From the NCBI GenBank assembly GCA_017551845.1, contig JAFZKR010000106.1:1-25586 (forward strand): 25,586 bases of DNA, given 5' to 3'. The position numbers and the translations under genes were made by a program. Origin of the DNA: Bacteroidaceae bacterium. GTDB lineage: Bacteria > Bacteroidota > Bacteroidia > Bacteroidales > Bacteroidaceae. Below, in pieces: positions 17,614 to 23,908 of the stretch (position 1 is its first letter; every line of letters starts with the position of its first letter). Under the pieces are notes generated by a model, which saw only the letters and a program-made list of their open reading frames with translations, had not been told where the DNA came from and did not search any database.

Positions 17614-18593
17614 TGCTTGACATTCCGTTTAGACAGACCAACCGAATCAAAGCCGGTAAATCTGAAGAGCGCAGATACGGCCAGACCCGATATGATGTGC
17701 CATATTCCCCACCATGCCGTTACGAACACCATTCCTCCCATAGCTATCTCAGGCGGGAAGATATTGGGGTTGAACAACAGCATGAGTCCCAGTCCCGAAT
17801 TCTGAATTCCCACCTCAAGCGTAAGTGAGCGGCGGTCCTTCACAGGAACATGCCCTATCGTAGATGCGGTATAACCGATACCGAGACCGGCAAGGTTGTG
17901 GACCAGGACGATTATGAAGATTATTCCTATATATTTTCTGAACGAACTGAAGTTCTGGGTCATCATCATGACCACGATACCCAGGAAAATGGCTATTGAC
18001 ACATAACGCATTATCTCCTTGAGACGGTCAGCGACCTTGGGTGCGAACCTCACCGTAAGGAAACCCGCCAGCACCGGAATACCCACGATGACTATTACCG
18101 TCAATGACACCAGCAAAGGTGAAATCTGCAGCGGCTGAAGCATGCTGCGGGCTGCAAGGTCGAAGTATTTGACATACAGGCCGCCCCAGATGGCATAGTT
18201 GATGGGGGTGAATATAGGCGCTCCAAGTGTTGTTATGGTGCTCATCAACACTGACAGTTCGCTGTTGCCCTTAGAATAGGATGCCATGAAATTCGATACG
18301 GCACCACCCGGACAGGAGGCCACCAGTATCAGTCCCATAGCTACTGTAGGAGAAAGGAAACTGTGCAGTGAGGCACAGAGAATGAAAGTGAAAAGAGGCA
18401 ACACTATCCACTGGCACAAAAGACCTATGAAGAGGGAACGGGGCCTGTTGAACACCCCCTTGAAGAAATTAGGCTTGAGACCCAATGCCACACCGTACAT
18501 GACAACCGCCATGAAAACACCAAGCAGACGAGTCCCCGTCTGACTGAAACTGATGGTTTCGGCATCCAGCTGTTGAAGCAGGTCTCCGTACAT
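17610..18593 (-). CDS. Bile acid:sodium symporter (BASS) family transporter
   Basis: A 327-residue membrane protein with about nine or ten hydrophobic helices. The BASS signature CPGGAVSNFMA lies at 94-104, in the sodium-binding crossover region. The later GIQNSGLGLML is the second conserved polar crossover segment. Family members import bile acids, pantoate, pyruvate or other organic anions with sodium; the substrate here is unknown. It is transcribed from a near-perfect promoter just upstream and is coupled to the PlsC-like gene. That pairing hints at a lipid-related or organic-anion substrate, but this is speculation. Confidence 0.88.
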   Translation of the reverse strand: MYGDLLQQLDAETISFSQTGTRLLGVFMAVVMYGVALGLKPNFFKGVFNRPRSLFIGLLCQWIVLPLFTFILCASLHSFLSPTVAMGLILVASCPGGAVSNFMASYSKGNSELSVLMSTITTLGAPIFTPINYAIWGGLYVKYFDLAARSMLQPLQISPLLVSLTVIVIVGIPVLAGFLTVRFAPKVADRLKEIMRYVSIAIFLGIVVMMMTQNFSSFRKYIGIIFIIVLVHNLAGLGIGYTASTIGHVPVKDRRSLTLEVGIQNSGLGLMLLFNPNIFPPEIAMGGMVFVTAWWGIWHIISGLAVSALFRFTGFDSVGLSKRNVKQ

Positions 18594-18623
18594 TGATTTT
18601 CGCCTCTAATCGAAACAACCCCG

Positions 18624-18654
18624 CAAATTTAGGAAAAAAAGTCCAATTGGCAAA
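18624..18654 (-). promoter_or_regulatory. Full Bacteroidota promoter of the BASS-plsC operon
   Basis: On the minus strand TTTG (18651-18654) is followed by exactly 19 bp and then TAAATTTG (18624-18631), a textbook TTTG-N19-TAnnTTTG arrangement. It lies 30 bp before the BASS start codon. This is the best promoter in the window. Confidence 0.8.
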
Positions 18655-18715
18655 AAATCGCATGCCGGTGAACGATAACTGTTGTATCTTAGCGCCTGAT
18701 TAAAAACATTCTGAC

Positions 18716-19189
18716 ATGAAGATTCTCCTCATAGTTACAGGGAAAACGGACCGGAAATGGCTTGAGGAAGGCATAGGACTCTATGCGGAGAGGATAAGCC
18801 ACTTTGCACAGTTCGACATACAGGTCATACCTGACTTGCGGAACACCAGGAACATGGAGCCGGCTCTACAGAAGGAACGCGAGGGCGAGGCGGTACTCAA
18901 ACTGCTCCAGCCCACTGACGATGTCTGCCTGCTCGATGACAAAGGGAGTGAGATGACCTCCATGCAGATGGCCTCCTGGATTGAGAAACGTATGGCCCGT
19001 TCCTCCAAAAGACTGGTGTTCATCATTGGGGGACCTTACGGGTTCTCTTCCGATGTTTACAGCCGGGTCCCGGAACGTATCTCCCTTTCCAGAATGACAT
19101 TCTCCCACCAGATGGTGAGACTCATATTCGTTGAACAGCTGTACAGGGCATTCTCCATTCTCAACAACCTGCCCTACCACCACGAATAA
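18716..19189 (+). CDS. rlmH: 23S rRNA pseudouridine-1915 N3-methyltransferase
   Basis: A 157-residue SPOUT-fold methyltransferase that uses S-adenosylmethionine to methylate pseudouridine 1915 in helix 69 of 23S rRNA. Landmarks are the N-terminal MKILLIVTGKTDRKWLEEGI, LDDKGSEMTS (73-82), the SAM-binding IIGGPYGF (103-110), and the C-terminal SHQMVRLIFVEQLYRAF with the closing YHHE. Length is normal. A TATCTTAG (18685-18692), one mismatch from the -7 consensus, is a possible promoter in the 122-bp gap to the divergent BASS operon. It ends 9 bp from the convergent aminotransferase gene. Confidence 0.96.
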   Translation: MKILLIVTGKTDRKWLEEGIGLYAERISHFAQFDIQVIPDLRNTRNMEPALQKEREGEAVLKLLQPTDDVCLLDDKGSEMTSMQMASWIEKRMARSSKRLVFIIGGPYGFSSDVYSRVPERISLSRMTFSHQMVRLIFVEQLYRAFSILNNLPYHHE

Positions 19190-19198
19190 AAACGGTTC

Positions 19199-20302
19199 TT
19201 ACTTGAATGAGTTGACCGCACTGATTACCTCACCGGCCTCCTCATCGGAAAGCACGGAACTGACGGGCAGGCTCAGTTCCCTCTCATGTATCATTTCAGT
19301 AACGGGAAGACTCAGACCGCTCCATTCACTGTAACACTTCTGTCTGTGCGGAGGTACGGGGTAGTGAATCAGTGTCTGTACACCCTTTGCGAGCAGATGA
19401 CTTTGAAGCTCATCCCTACGCTCACAGAATACGGGGAAAATGTGCCATACGTTCGACTGCTCCGGCAGGCGCTCCGGCATCGTTATCCGAGGATTTGTAA
19501 TACCATCCATATACAATGCCGCGATATGCTTACGGACCGCATTATCCTCATCCAGATGACTCAGCTTGACCCTGAGGATGGCAGCCTGAATCTCATCCAT
19601 ACGGCTGTTACGTCCGCACAACTCAAACATATATTTCCTGTTTGAGCCGTAATTGGCCAGCATCCTTACAGTATCCGCCAGTATGCCGTCATCAGTAGTA
19701 ACAGCACCCGCATCGCCCAGTGCTCCCAGGTTCTTCCCGGGATAGAAGCTGTGGCCGGCAACATCGCCCAGCGACCCCGTCCTCCGTCCGTTCAGCGTCA
19801 TGCATCCCTGAGCCTGGGCATTGTCCTCAATCAGCTTCAGTCCGTGACGGTGGCATATATCAGCCATATTCCCTGACCATGAAAGACGTCCGTATAGATG
19901 TACCGTCATCAAAGCCTTGGTACGGGACGTGATGTGCGCCTCAATCAGGTTCTCGTCAATCTCAAGAGTCTCAATCCTCGGTTCAATGAGTACCGGTTTC
20001 AGGCCGTTGCCCGTAATGGCCAGTATTGAAGCTATAAATGTGTTGGCAGGAACCAGCACCTCATCGCCGGGAGCCATCACGCCCATCTCTATATAAGCCC
20101 TCAGTATCAGCCACAGTGCATCCAGGCCATTGGCGCAGGTCACACAATTCCGCACGCCTATATACCCTGCATATTCAGCCTCGAAGGCACTCACCTCACC
20201 TCCGCTGAGATACCGGCCGCTATCAACCACACGCAGTACAGCCTCATGAATCTCATCGGAATATCTCCCGGTCACTTTGCCAAGCGGCAGAAACTCTATC
20301 AT
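19199..20302 (-). CDS. DegT/DnrJ/EryC1/StrS-family sugar aminotransferase (FdtB/QdtB-like)
   Basis: A 367-residue PLP-dependent aminotransferase that acts on keto-sugar nucleotides. The PLP lysine is Lys190 in [16 protein letters not shown]. The cofactor-contacting acidic residue is Asp160 in [10 protein letters not shown]. The N-terminal [16 protein letters not shown] and [14 protein letters not shown] segments are typical of the dTDP-3-amino-3,6-dideoxyhexose transaminases FdtB/QdtB. It begins 3 bp after the stop of a gene carrying an FdtA-like ketoisomerase domain, which supports a 3-keto sugar substrate. The exact sugar (Fuc3N or Qui3N series) cannot be decided here. Product use in a surface glycan is inferred. 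Confidence 0.9.
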   Translation of the reverse strand: MIEFLPLGKVTGRYSDEIHEAVLRVVDSGRYLSGGEVSAFEAEYAGYIGVRNCVTCANGLDALWLILRAYIEMGVMAPGDEVLVPANTFIASILAITGNGLKPVLIEPRIETLEIDENLIEAHITSRTKALMTVHLYGRLSWSGNMADICHRHGLKLIEDNAQAQGCMTLNGRRTGSLGDVAGHSFYPGKNLGALGDAGAVTTDDGILADTVRMLANYGSNRKYMFELCGRNSRMDEIQAAILRVKLSHLDEDNAVRKHIAALYMDGITNPRITMPERLPEQSNVWHIFPVFCERRDELQSHLLAKGVQTLIHYPVPPHRQKCYSEWSGLSLPVTEMIHERELSLPVSSVLSDEEAGEVISAVNSFK

Positions 20303-20305
20303 AAC

Positions 20306-21679
20306 TCAAAACAGCATTTCGTATGTGTCATAAACCACGGAACGGGCACCGAATCCCTCCTTCTGGAAAATCAGCCCCTCGTTCAGATAACCGCCTCCGT
20401 TCTCAGTGGAGACCCCGAAATCAAAGTATGTACGGTCAGCATAAACCTCCGTTATCAGATTGTGCAGCAGCAGGTCCAGGGCACCGTTCTTCTTACCTGA
20501 CTCCGATGAAGCCAGATATTGTGTGTGCACCACATGACCCATATCGTAAATGAGCGCTCCGGCCACCACACTCCCTGCATCACGTGCCACAAAAAGCTTT
20601 ATCTGCTCAGGGAAACGGCTGTGCAACAGCTGCAGTTCCGCAACGGTATGCACAGGCTTCTTTCGGTGTTTCTCCATTAGAATCCCCGCCAGAATGTTCC
20701 AGAAGGCCTCCAGATCATCCGTCATATTACCCACGGAAACCGTAATACCCGCCTTACGTGCCTTGACGCAACCGGATTTGCGGGACTGCCGCATGGGCAG
20801 TTTCCTGGCACAGTCTATCACCGACGACACCCCGCGTTCCTTCAGCGTCCCTCCGCTACGGAACAGTGCATAAAGATCCTCCTCCGCAGGCAAGATGCTA
20901 TAGATATATGGTATGGGCTTGTAGAGCCACCGGTGTGCGCCCAGTTCACGTTTCATCCAGTCAATGGCACAGCTGAACACCTCCAGCGCATCCACCGCGA
21001 TCATATCCGTGGGGACTATCAGGCCGCCGTAGGTAAGGCCTCCGTGTGACTGCACCGTACCCTCATCCTCACGCCAGTTAGCCGGTAGCATGGCAAGCAG
21101 TTTGCCGTGCTTGTAGAACATCAGTGAGCAATCCTTGAAGCGGTCACTATGATAATCCATATACCCGCGGTCAAAGAGGAAAGTCCCGTTCTTTGAAGCC
21201 TTGACGAACGCGTTCCACTCCTCCTTGTGGGATTCATCATATCGCACCACTGAAAGCTGCTCTGTAAGATACTCACTATAGTCATTGATATATCCCGATG
21301 CATTATAAGGATGCGAAGCAAACACCACGCACACCGTACCCGGGGCAAAGTCACGCAGGTCACACCATACTCCCGGCGGTATCAGGATACCCTTACGTGG
21401 TGAATCCATACGGACCTCAACCCTATGCGCCCCGTCATCGACCATCATGGTGAATCCACCGCTTACGGGCACCACCACCTCGGCCGATTCGCTATGCGAG
21501 TGGCCTCCACGCGTCTTACCTCCGGGCACACCGTATATCCAGAACACCCGCTCTATCTGGAACGGGATTTGATGTGCACTCTCAGCAAAGGACAAAGCTC
21601 CCCGATCATCCACTGACTCGGGAAACTCTATTATCCTGCACCCTCTGGGCATAGTGATTGTGGAACTGATATCTGACAT
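20306..21679 (-). CDS. Fused WxcM/FdtA-like ketoisomerase and GNAT/FemAB-like acyltransferase
   Basis: A 457-residue two-domain protein. Residues 1-140 form a WxcM/FdtA-type cupin, which converts a dTDP-4-keto-6-deoxyglucose into its 3-keto isomer. It has RGALSFAES (26-34), the His-x-His pair in RGGHSHSE (His60, His62), PPGVWCDL (101-108) and the typical closing INDYSEYL (131-138). Residues from about 145 to the end resemble the GNAT/FemAB-like fold. WNAFVKASKNGTFLFDRGYM and PVHTVAELQLLHSRFP are recognisable, followed by a strand-rich terminal part. ATG 21679 is chosen over an in-frame TTG at 21688. Together with the downstream aminotransferase, the N-domain would give ketoisomerisation and amination; the C-domain could acylate the new amine, which is inference. 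Confidence 0.85.
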   Translation of the reverse strand: MSDISSTITMPRGCRIIEFPESVDDRGALSFAESAHQIPFQIERVFWIYGVPGGKTRGGHSHSESAEVVVPVSGGFTMMVDDGAHRVEVRMDSPRKGILIPPGVWCDLRDFAPGTVCVVFASHPYNASGYINDYSEYLTEQLSVVRYDESHKEEWNAFVKASKNGTFLFDRGYMDYHSDRFKDCSLMFYKHGKLLAMLPANWREDEGTVQSHGGLTYGGLIVPTDMIAVDALEVFSCAIDWMKRELGAHRWLYKPIPYIYSILPAEEDLYALFRSGGTLKERGVSSVIDCARKLPMRQSRKSGCVKARKAGITVSVGNMTDDLEAFWNILAGILMEKHRKKPVHTVAELQLLHSRFPEQIKLFVARDAGSVVAGALIYDMGHVVHTQYLASSESGKKNGALDLLLHNLITEVYADRTYFDFGVSTENGGGYLNEGLIFQKEGFGARSVVYDTYEMLF

Positions 21680-21726
21680 AAATGACAAGAGCTGTTTTTT
21701 GTATCACCGGACATACAATCCGATTT

Positions 21727-21734
21727 CAAAAATA
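21727..21734 (-). promoter_or_regulatory. Promoter -7 box of the ketoisomerase-aminotransferase operon
   Basis: The minus strand reads TATTTTTG (TAnnTTTG), 48 bp before the ATG. A second copy of the same octamer lies about 30 bp further upstream in the AT-rich divergent gap to the tRNA genes, so which of the two is used is open. No TTTG -33 element was found at proper spacing. Confidence 0.4.
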
Positions 21735-21783
21735 ACGAATAAAACCTTTTATTGTTGTTTTTTTCAAAAATATCACTTTAAAA

Positions 21784-21815
21784 CTTGCAAGACTCAAACC
21801 ATGACATTATCTTTG
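21784..21815 (+). promoter_or_regulatory. Promoter of the tRNA-Ser/tRNA-Glu unit
   Basis: CTTG (21784-21787), a 20-bp spacer, and the exact -7 box TATCTTTG (21808-21815) match the Bacteroidota consensus closely. Transcription would start near 21822, about 29 nt before tRNA-Ser. Confidence 0.65.
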
Positions 21816-21850
21816 TGCCCGCTTAAGGATTCCGGACCTACGGTTCCCAA

Positions 21851-21937
21851 GGAAGTTTGGGTGAGTGGCTGAAACCAGCAGTTTGCTAAACTGCCGTACG
21901 GGTAACCGTACCGGGGGTTCGAATCCCCCAGCTTCCG
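21851..21937 (+). tRNA. tRNA-Ser (anticodon GCU)
   Basis: An 87-nt class II tRNA. The acceptor arm pairs GGAAGTT with AGCTTCC (one G-U) with discriminator G. The anticodon stem GCAGT/ACTGC holds the loop TTGCTAA with anticodon GCT at 21885-21887, reading AGC/AGU. A long variable arm GTACGG-GTAA-CCGTAC is typical of serine tRNAs. The T-arm is GGGGG-TTCGAAT-CCCCC. The CCA end is not encoded. Confidence 0.97.
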
Positions 21938-21966
21938 CCTGCCTTAGCAGACAACTGATAACCGAT

Positions 21967-22038
21967 GGCGCTTTCATCTAACGGTTAGGATACAAGATTC
22001 TCAATCTTGGCATACGGGTTCGATTCCCGTAGGCGCTA
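21967..22038 (+). tRNA. tRNA-Glu (anticodon CUC)
   Basis: A 72-nt cloverleaf. The acceptor arm pairs GGCGCTT with AGGCGCT (including a G-U first pair) with discriminator A. The D-arm segment TCTAACGGTTAGGA is that of tRNA-Glu. The anticodon stem CAAGA/TCTTG surrounds the loop TTCTCAA with anticodon CTC at 22000-22002, which reads GAG. The T-arm is ACGGG-TTCGATT-CCCGT. CCA is not encoded. It lies 29 nt after tRNA-Ser and directly before a terminator, so the two are co-transcribed. This is a secondary isoacceptor; a UUC-anticodon tRNA-Glu is expected elsewhere. Confidence 0.95.
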
Positions 22039-22074
22039 CAACGAAAAGACCCGATCATGGGTCTTTTTTCGTTG
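22039..22074 (+). terminator. Rho-independent terminator of the tRNA unit
   Basis: CAACG plus AAAA plus GACCC pairs with GGGTC plus a T6 run plus CGTTG around the loop GATCAT. The stem is near perfect, with two extra T residues on the 3' side. It begins one base after tRNA-Glu. Confidence 0.85.
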
Positions 22075-22100
22075 CAGCACCTAGCACGACCTTTTTTTAT

Positions 22101-22172
22101 TTCGCTCCGCGAAAGCGCTCATTTCATTCGCTTGGCGGCCTCCGGCCGCTCTCGCTCGCATACTCGCTTCGC
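22101..22172 (+). repeat. CGCT-rich patch with small GC hairpins
   Basis: The motif CGCT occurs six times in about 66 bp (from 22103, 22116, 22129, 22147, 22153 and 22165). Two perfect short hairpins share the loop TCC: TTCGC-TCC-GCGAA (22101-22113) and GCGGCC-TCC-GGCCGC (22135-22149). The patch lies between the tRNA terminator and the next gene, in otherwise AT-rich sequence. Its origin is unknown. Confidence 0.6.
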
Positions 22173-22266
22173 CCCAATACACTTGTACCTGCGTGATGTT
22201 TCACAAAAAACTTCTATCTTTAGGCAGATAAATCGGAATTTATGAATTCAGCATCATTCTAATGAT

Positions 22267-23031
22267 ATGGGTTATAGAGAAGAAGCTATAGAATGCGTTA
22301 AGGATCATGTCCTACTTTTACATAAGCAAATCTATGCCAAGTATGGTGGGGATTTCGACAGGATCTACTCGGAAGGGTACAAGAGCAAGTCATATCAGGG
22401 CAGGGTTATTGAGTCTGGAAACGAGTATGAATTGAGTTATTTGGAATGTTCGTGCCCCAAGGTAAAATGTGGACTCCGGAGTAATCCGGAACAATGCCTG
22501 GAGCAGCGAGAGCCGCCAAGCTTGTTTGGATGGCCGAGTCGTGACAGGCAAAGGCACAGTCAATGCGAGTGCTCCAGACAAAGCATTTTATATATTTTGT
22601 CGCAGCTTGAACCTGACAGCCAGTTCGAAGTCCGGATTGAGAATACGATTCTCAGAGGAGGCGATCGTTGTACTTTCAGGATAACGAGGCGCGCCGGTAT
22701 GAAGAGACTGATTGCCATCTGCGGGCTCGACTGCGAGAAGTGTGACGCTTATATTGCCACAAAAAATGATGACCAGGCACTGCGGGAAAAGACGGCGAAA
22801 CTATGGTCCGAATTGAATAATGCGCCCATTCTCCCGGAACACATTAACTGTGATGGCTGCAGGATGAACGGACGGAAAACCGTATTTTGCGACCGTCTGT
22901 GCCAGATACGTCAATGTGCGATAAGTAAAGGATTCGAGACTTGCGGTGATTGCCCGGAGAAGGAAACTTGCTCCAAGGTCGGTGCCATTTGGCAGCACAA
23001 TCCGCAGGCTAAGGAAAATCTTGAAGGGTGA
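22267..23031 (+). CDS. Cysteine-rich two-domain protein with C-terminal DUF3795
   Basis: A 254-residue probable cytoplasmic protein. From Met145 onward it is a DUF3795 domain, with ICGLDCEKCDAYIAT (151-165), INCDGCRMNG and CGDCPEKETCSKVGAIWQHN; its many paired cysteines suggest metal binding. The N-terminal ~143 residues carry CSCPKVKCGL and, further on, CECSRQSILYILSQLEP and TILRGGDRCTFRI. They look like a small cysteine-containing hydrolase-like/V4R-type ligand domain, but that assignment is tentative. Residues 78-100 read as a foreign stretch encoded by an apparent 69-bp in-frame insertion. A TATCTTTA (22215-22222), one mismatch from the -7 box, may be its promoter. Function is unknown. 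The ATG at 22699 could serve as an internal start for DUF3795 alone. Confidence 0.75.
   Translation: MGYREEAIECVKDHVLLLHKQIYAKYGGDFDRIYSEGYKSKSYQGRVIESGNEYELSYLECSCPKVKCGLRSNPEQCLEQREPPSLFGWPSRDRQRHSQCECSRQSILYILSQLEPDSQFEVRIENTILRGGDRCTFRITRRAGMKRLIAICGLDCEKCDAYIATKNDDQALREKTAKLWSELNNAPILPEHINCDGCRMNGRKTVFCDRLCQIRQCAISKGFETCGDCPEKETCSKVGAIWQHNPQAKENLEG
22492..22577 (+). repeat. Apparent 69-bp insertion with direct and inverted repeats
   Basis: CAATGC occurs at 22492-22497 and again at 22561-22566, exactly 69 bp apart, as expected for an in-frame insertion of 23 codons flanked by a 6-bp duplication. CTGGAGCA (22498-22505) and TGCTCCAG (22570-22577) form an 8-bp inverted repeat around it. Removing 69 bp would join NPEQC directly to ECSRQS. 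That the joined form is the ancestral one is inference. Confidence 0.5.
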
Positions 23032-23184
23032 AACACATTTCCAACATAAACTTAAAACTGTTGTAGTCGTCGTGGCTGTGGATCTGGATCGGAAAGAGAT
23101 TTCCCTATCTCCAAGAGCTCAGTGAGGCTGTCAATGAGGTTCGAGGGGTTTATGTGTAGTCTACACGAAAAGGTCCGGGTGATA

Positions 23185-23307
23185 TGAACCCCGAAAGTTA
23201 GACAAAAAACTTTCGGGGTTTATTATGTCAATTAAGTACAAGAAGCACTCAATCGAAGATCGGATCAAGTACATGAAGATGTTGGAAGAAGGTTATAGTA
23301 TTATCCA
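23185..23307 (+). mobile_element. Remnant of an insertion sequence, left end, probably IS3-type
   Basis: The sequence starts with TGAACCCCGAAAGTTAGACA, like the terminal repeat of IS3/IS150-type elements. A perfect 13-bp inverted repeat (23187-23199 with 23208-23220, loop of 8) forms a hairpin just before an ATG at 23225. The reading frame begins MSIKYKKHSIEDRIKYMKML, a transposase-type helix-turn-helix start. After about 27 codons the similarity ends, and the frame runs through unrelated sequence to a TGA at 23371-23373. Only the left end is left; no transposase core or right end is present. The right boundary is approximate. Confidence 0.65.
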
Positions 23308-23582
23308 GTGGCAGAAAGTATCAGACTGTCCGATTCTATTTCCCTGTACAGCTTGTAGTCAAGCTGGGTTTTGAGGACGGCATACCACGCTTTCCGGCTT
23401 GGTTTTTGTGGTTCACCGATGGAAGCGAGAAGGGTGTCGGCCTCTGCGGGACTGGTTTCCATAAGTTGCTCTATCCGGGCCAGCTCACGGCAGGTGGTGT
23501 CCCGGCAGGATGTGAGAAAGGCTATAGCCAGGACTGACAGATACAGGACTCTGCGGACTGTCTTGTGGTTGTGTATGAACAT
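23301..23582 (-). pseudogene. 5' fragment of a TPR-type Bacteroidales lipoprotein gene
   Basis: 93 codons are readable from the ATG at 23582. The signal sequence ends in the lipobox LTSC (Cys26). It is followed by ELARIEQLMETSPAEADTLL and a helical region ending ESDSLILSAT, where the frame stops (TAA at 23301-23303). The start pattern (Cys, then a short leader on 'DTLLASI') is that of the long TPR lipoproteins of several hundred residues found in Bacteroidales, so the gene is truncated. The break coincides with the truncated IS end. The promoter and a 10-bp inverted repeat upstream are intact. Expression of a short lipopeptide is possible but not shown. Confidence 0.65.
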
Positions 23583-23621
23583 GTCTCTAATCAGGAAGGC
23601 ACTATGTGTGACCGGTTTTTA

Positions 23622-23629
23622 CAAAGGTA
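23622..23629 (-). promoter_or_regulatory. Promoter -7 box of the truncated lipoprotein gene
   Basis: The minus strand reads TACCTTTG (TAnnTTTG), 40 bp before the ATG at 23582. It abuts a perfect inverted repeat on its upstream side. Confidence 0.5.
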
Positions 23630-23668
23630 ATCTGTTTTGTTGATATTAACAGCTATATAAAACAGATT
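23629..23668. repeat. Perfect 10-bp inverted repeat, operator candidate
   Basis: AATCTGTTTT (23629-23638) and AAAACAGATT (23659-23668) are exact inverted copies with a 20-bp AT-rich spacer. The position covers the region upstream of the -7 box of the lipoprotein remnant, so it could bind a dimeric regulator or form a hairpin. Confidence 0.55.
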
Positions 23669-23699
23669 CTTAGCCGAAAGGCAGCCTTTACGCTGCCTC

Positions 23700-23780
23700 C
23701 ACTCTGCTTTCACTCTCGCTCTATCCATACTCAAAGGGTATGCTTAGACTATGGCTACCCTATGGCAACCCTATGGGTAG
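23700..23780 (+). repeat. 11-bp phased degenerate repeats
   Basis: Two consecutive 11-mers CACTCTGCTTT and CACTCTCGCTC (23700-23721) are followed by sequence in which TATG recurs every 11 bp at 23739, 23750, 23761 and 23772, inside units such as CTATGGCTACC and CTATGGCAACC. CTACCC (23755-23760) can also pair with GGGTAG (23775-23780). The spacing is about one helical turn. Confidence 0.6.
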
Positions 23781-23895
23781 AGCGTATGAGTTGTTGTAGA
23801 ATTCAGCTGTACGAAAACGCTCTGATATCTAAACCTAAAACTCACATATTATCAAATAAAACAAATACTTATGGTTTATTATGGAGGAAATAAGA

Positions 23896-23903
23896 TATAT
23901 TTG
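23896..23903 (+). promoter_or_regulatory. Possible -7 box immediately before the ligase-like gene
   Basis: TATATTTG matches TAnnTTTG and ends 5 bp before the ATG at 23909. If used, transcription would begin at or next to the start codon. In this AT-rich stretch it may also be a chance match. Confidence 0.3.
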
Positions 23904-23908
23904 CATAT

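Larger units (their letters stand above)
23583..23908. other. 326-bp divergent intergenic region, repeat-rich, no gene seen
   Basis: No open reading frame with a credible start and family likeness was found here on either strand. The region holds the lipoprotein promoter and inverted repeat on its left, an 11-bp phased repeat array in the middle (about 23700-23780), and an AT-rich stretch leading to the membrane protein start at 23909. Confidence 0.6.

Noticed and set aside
23052..23184. Open minus-strand phase of over 40 codons before the IS remnant
   Set aside because: No start codon in a sensible place, and the frame runs into the IS end. It may be a gene relic, but nothing supports a product.
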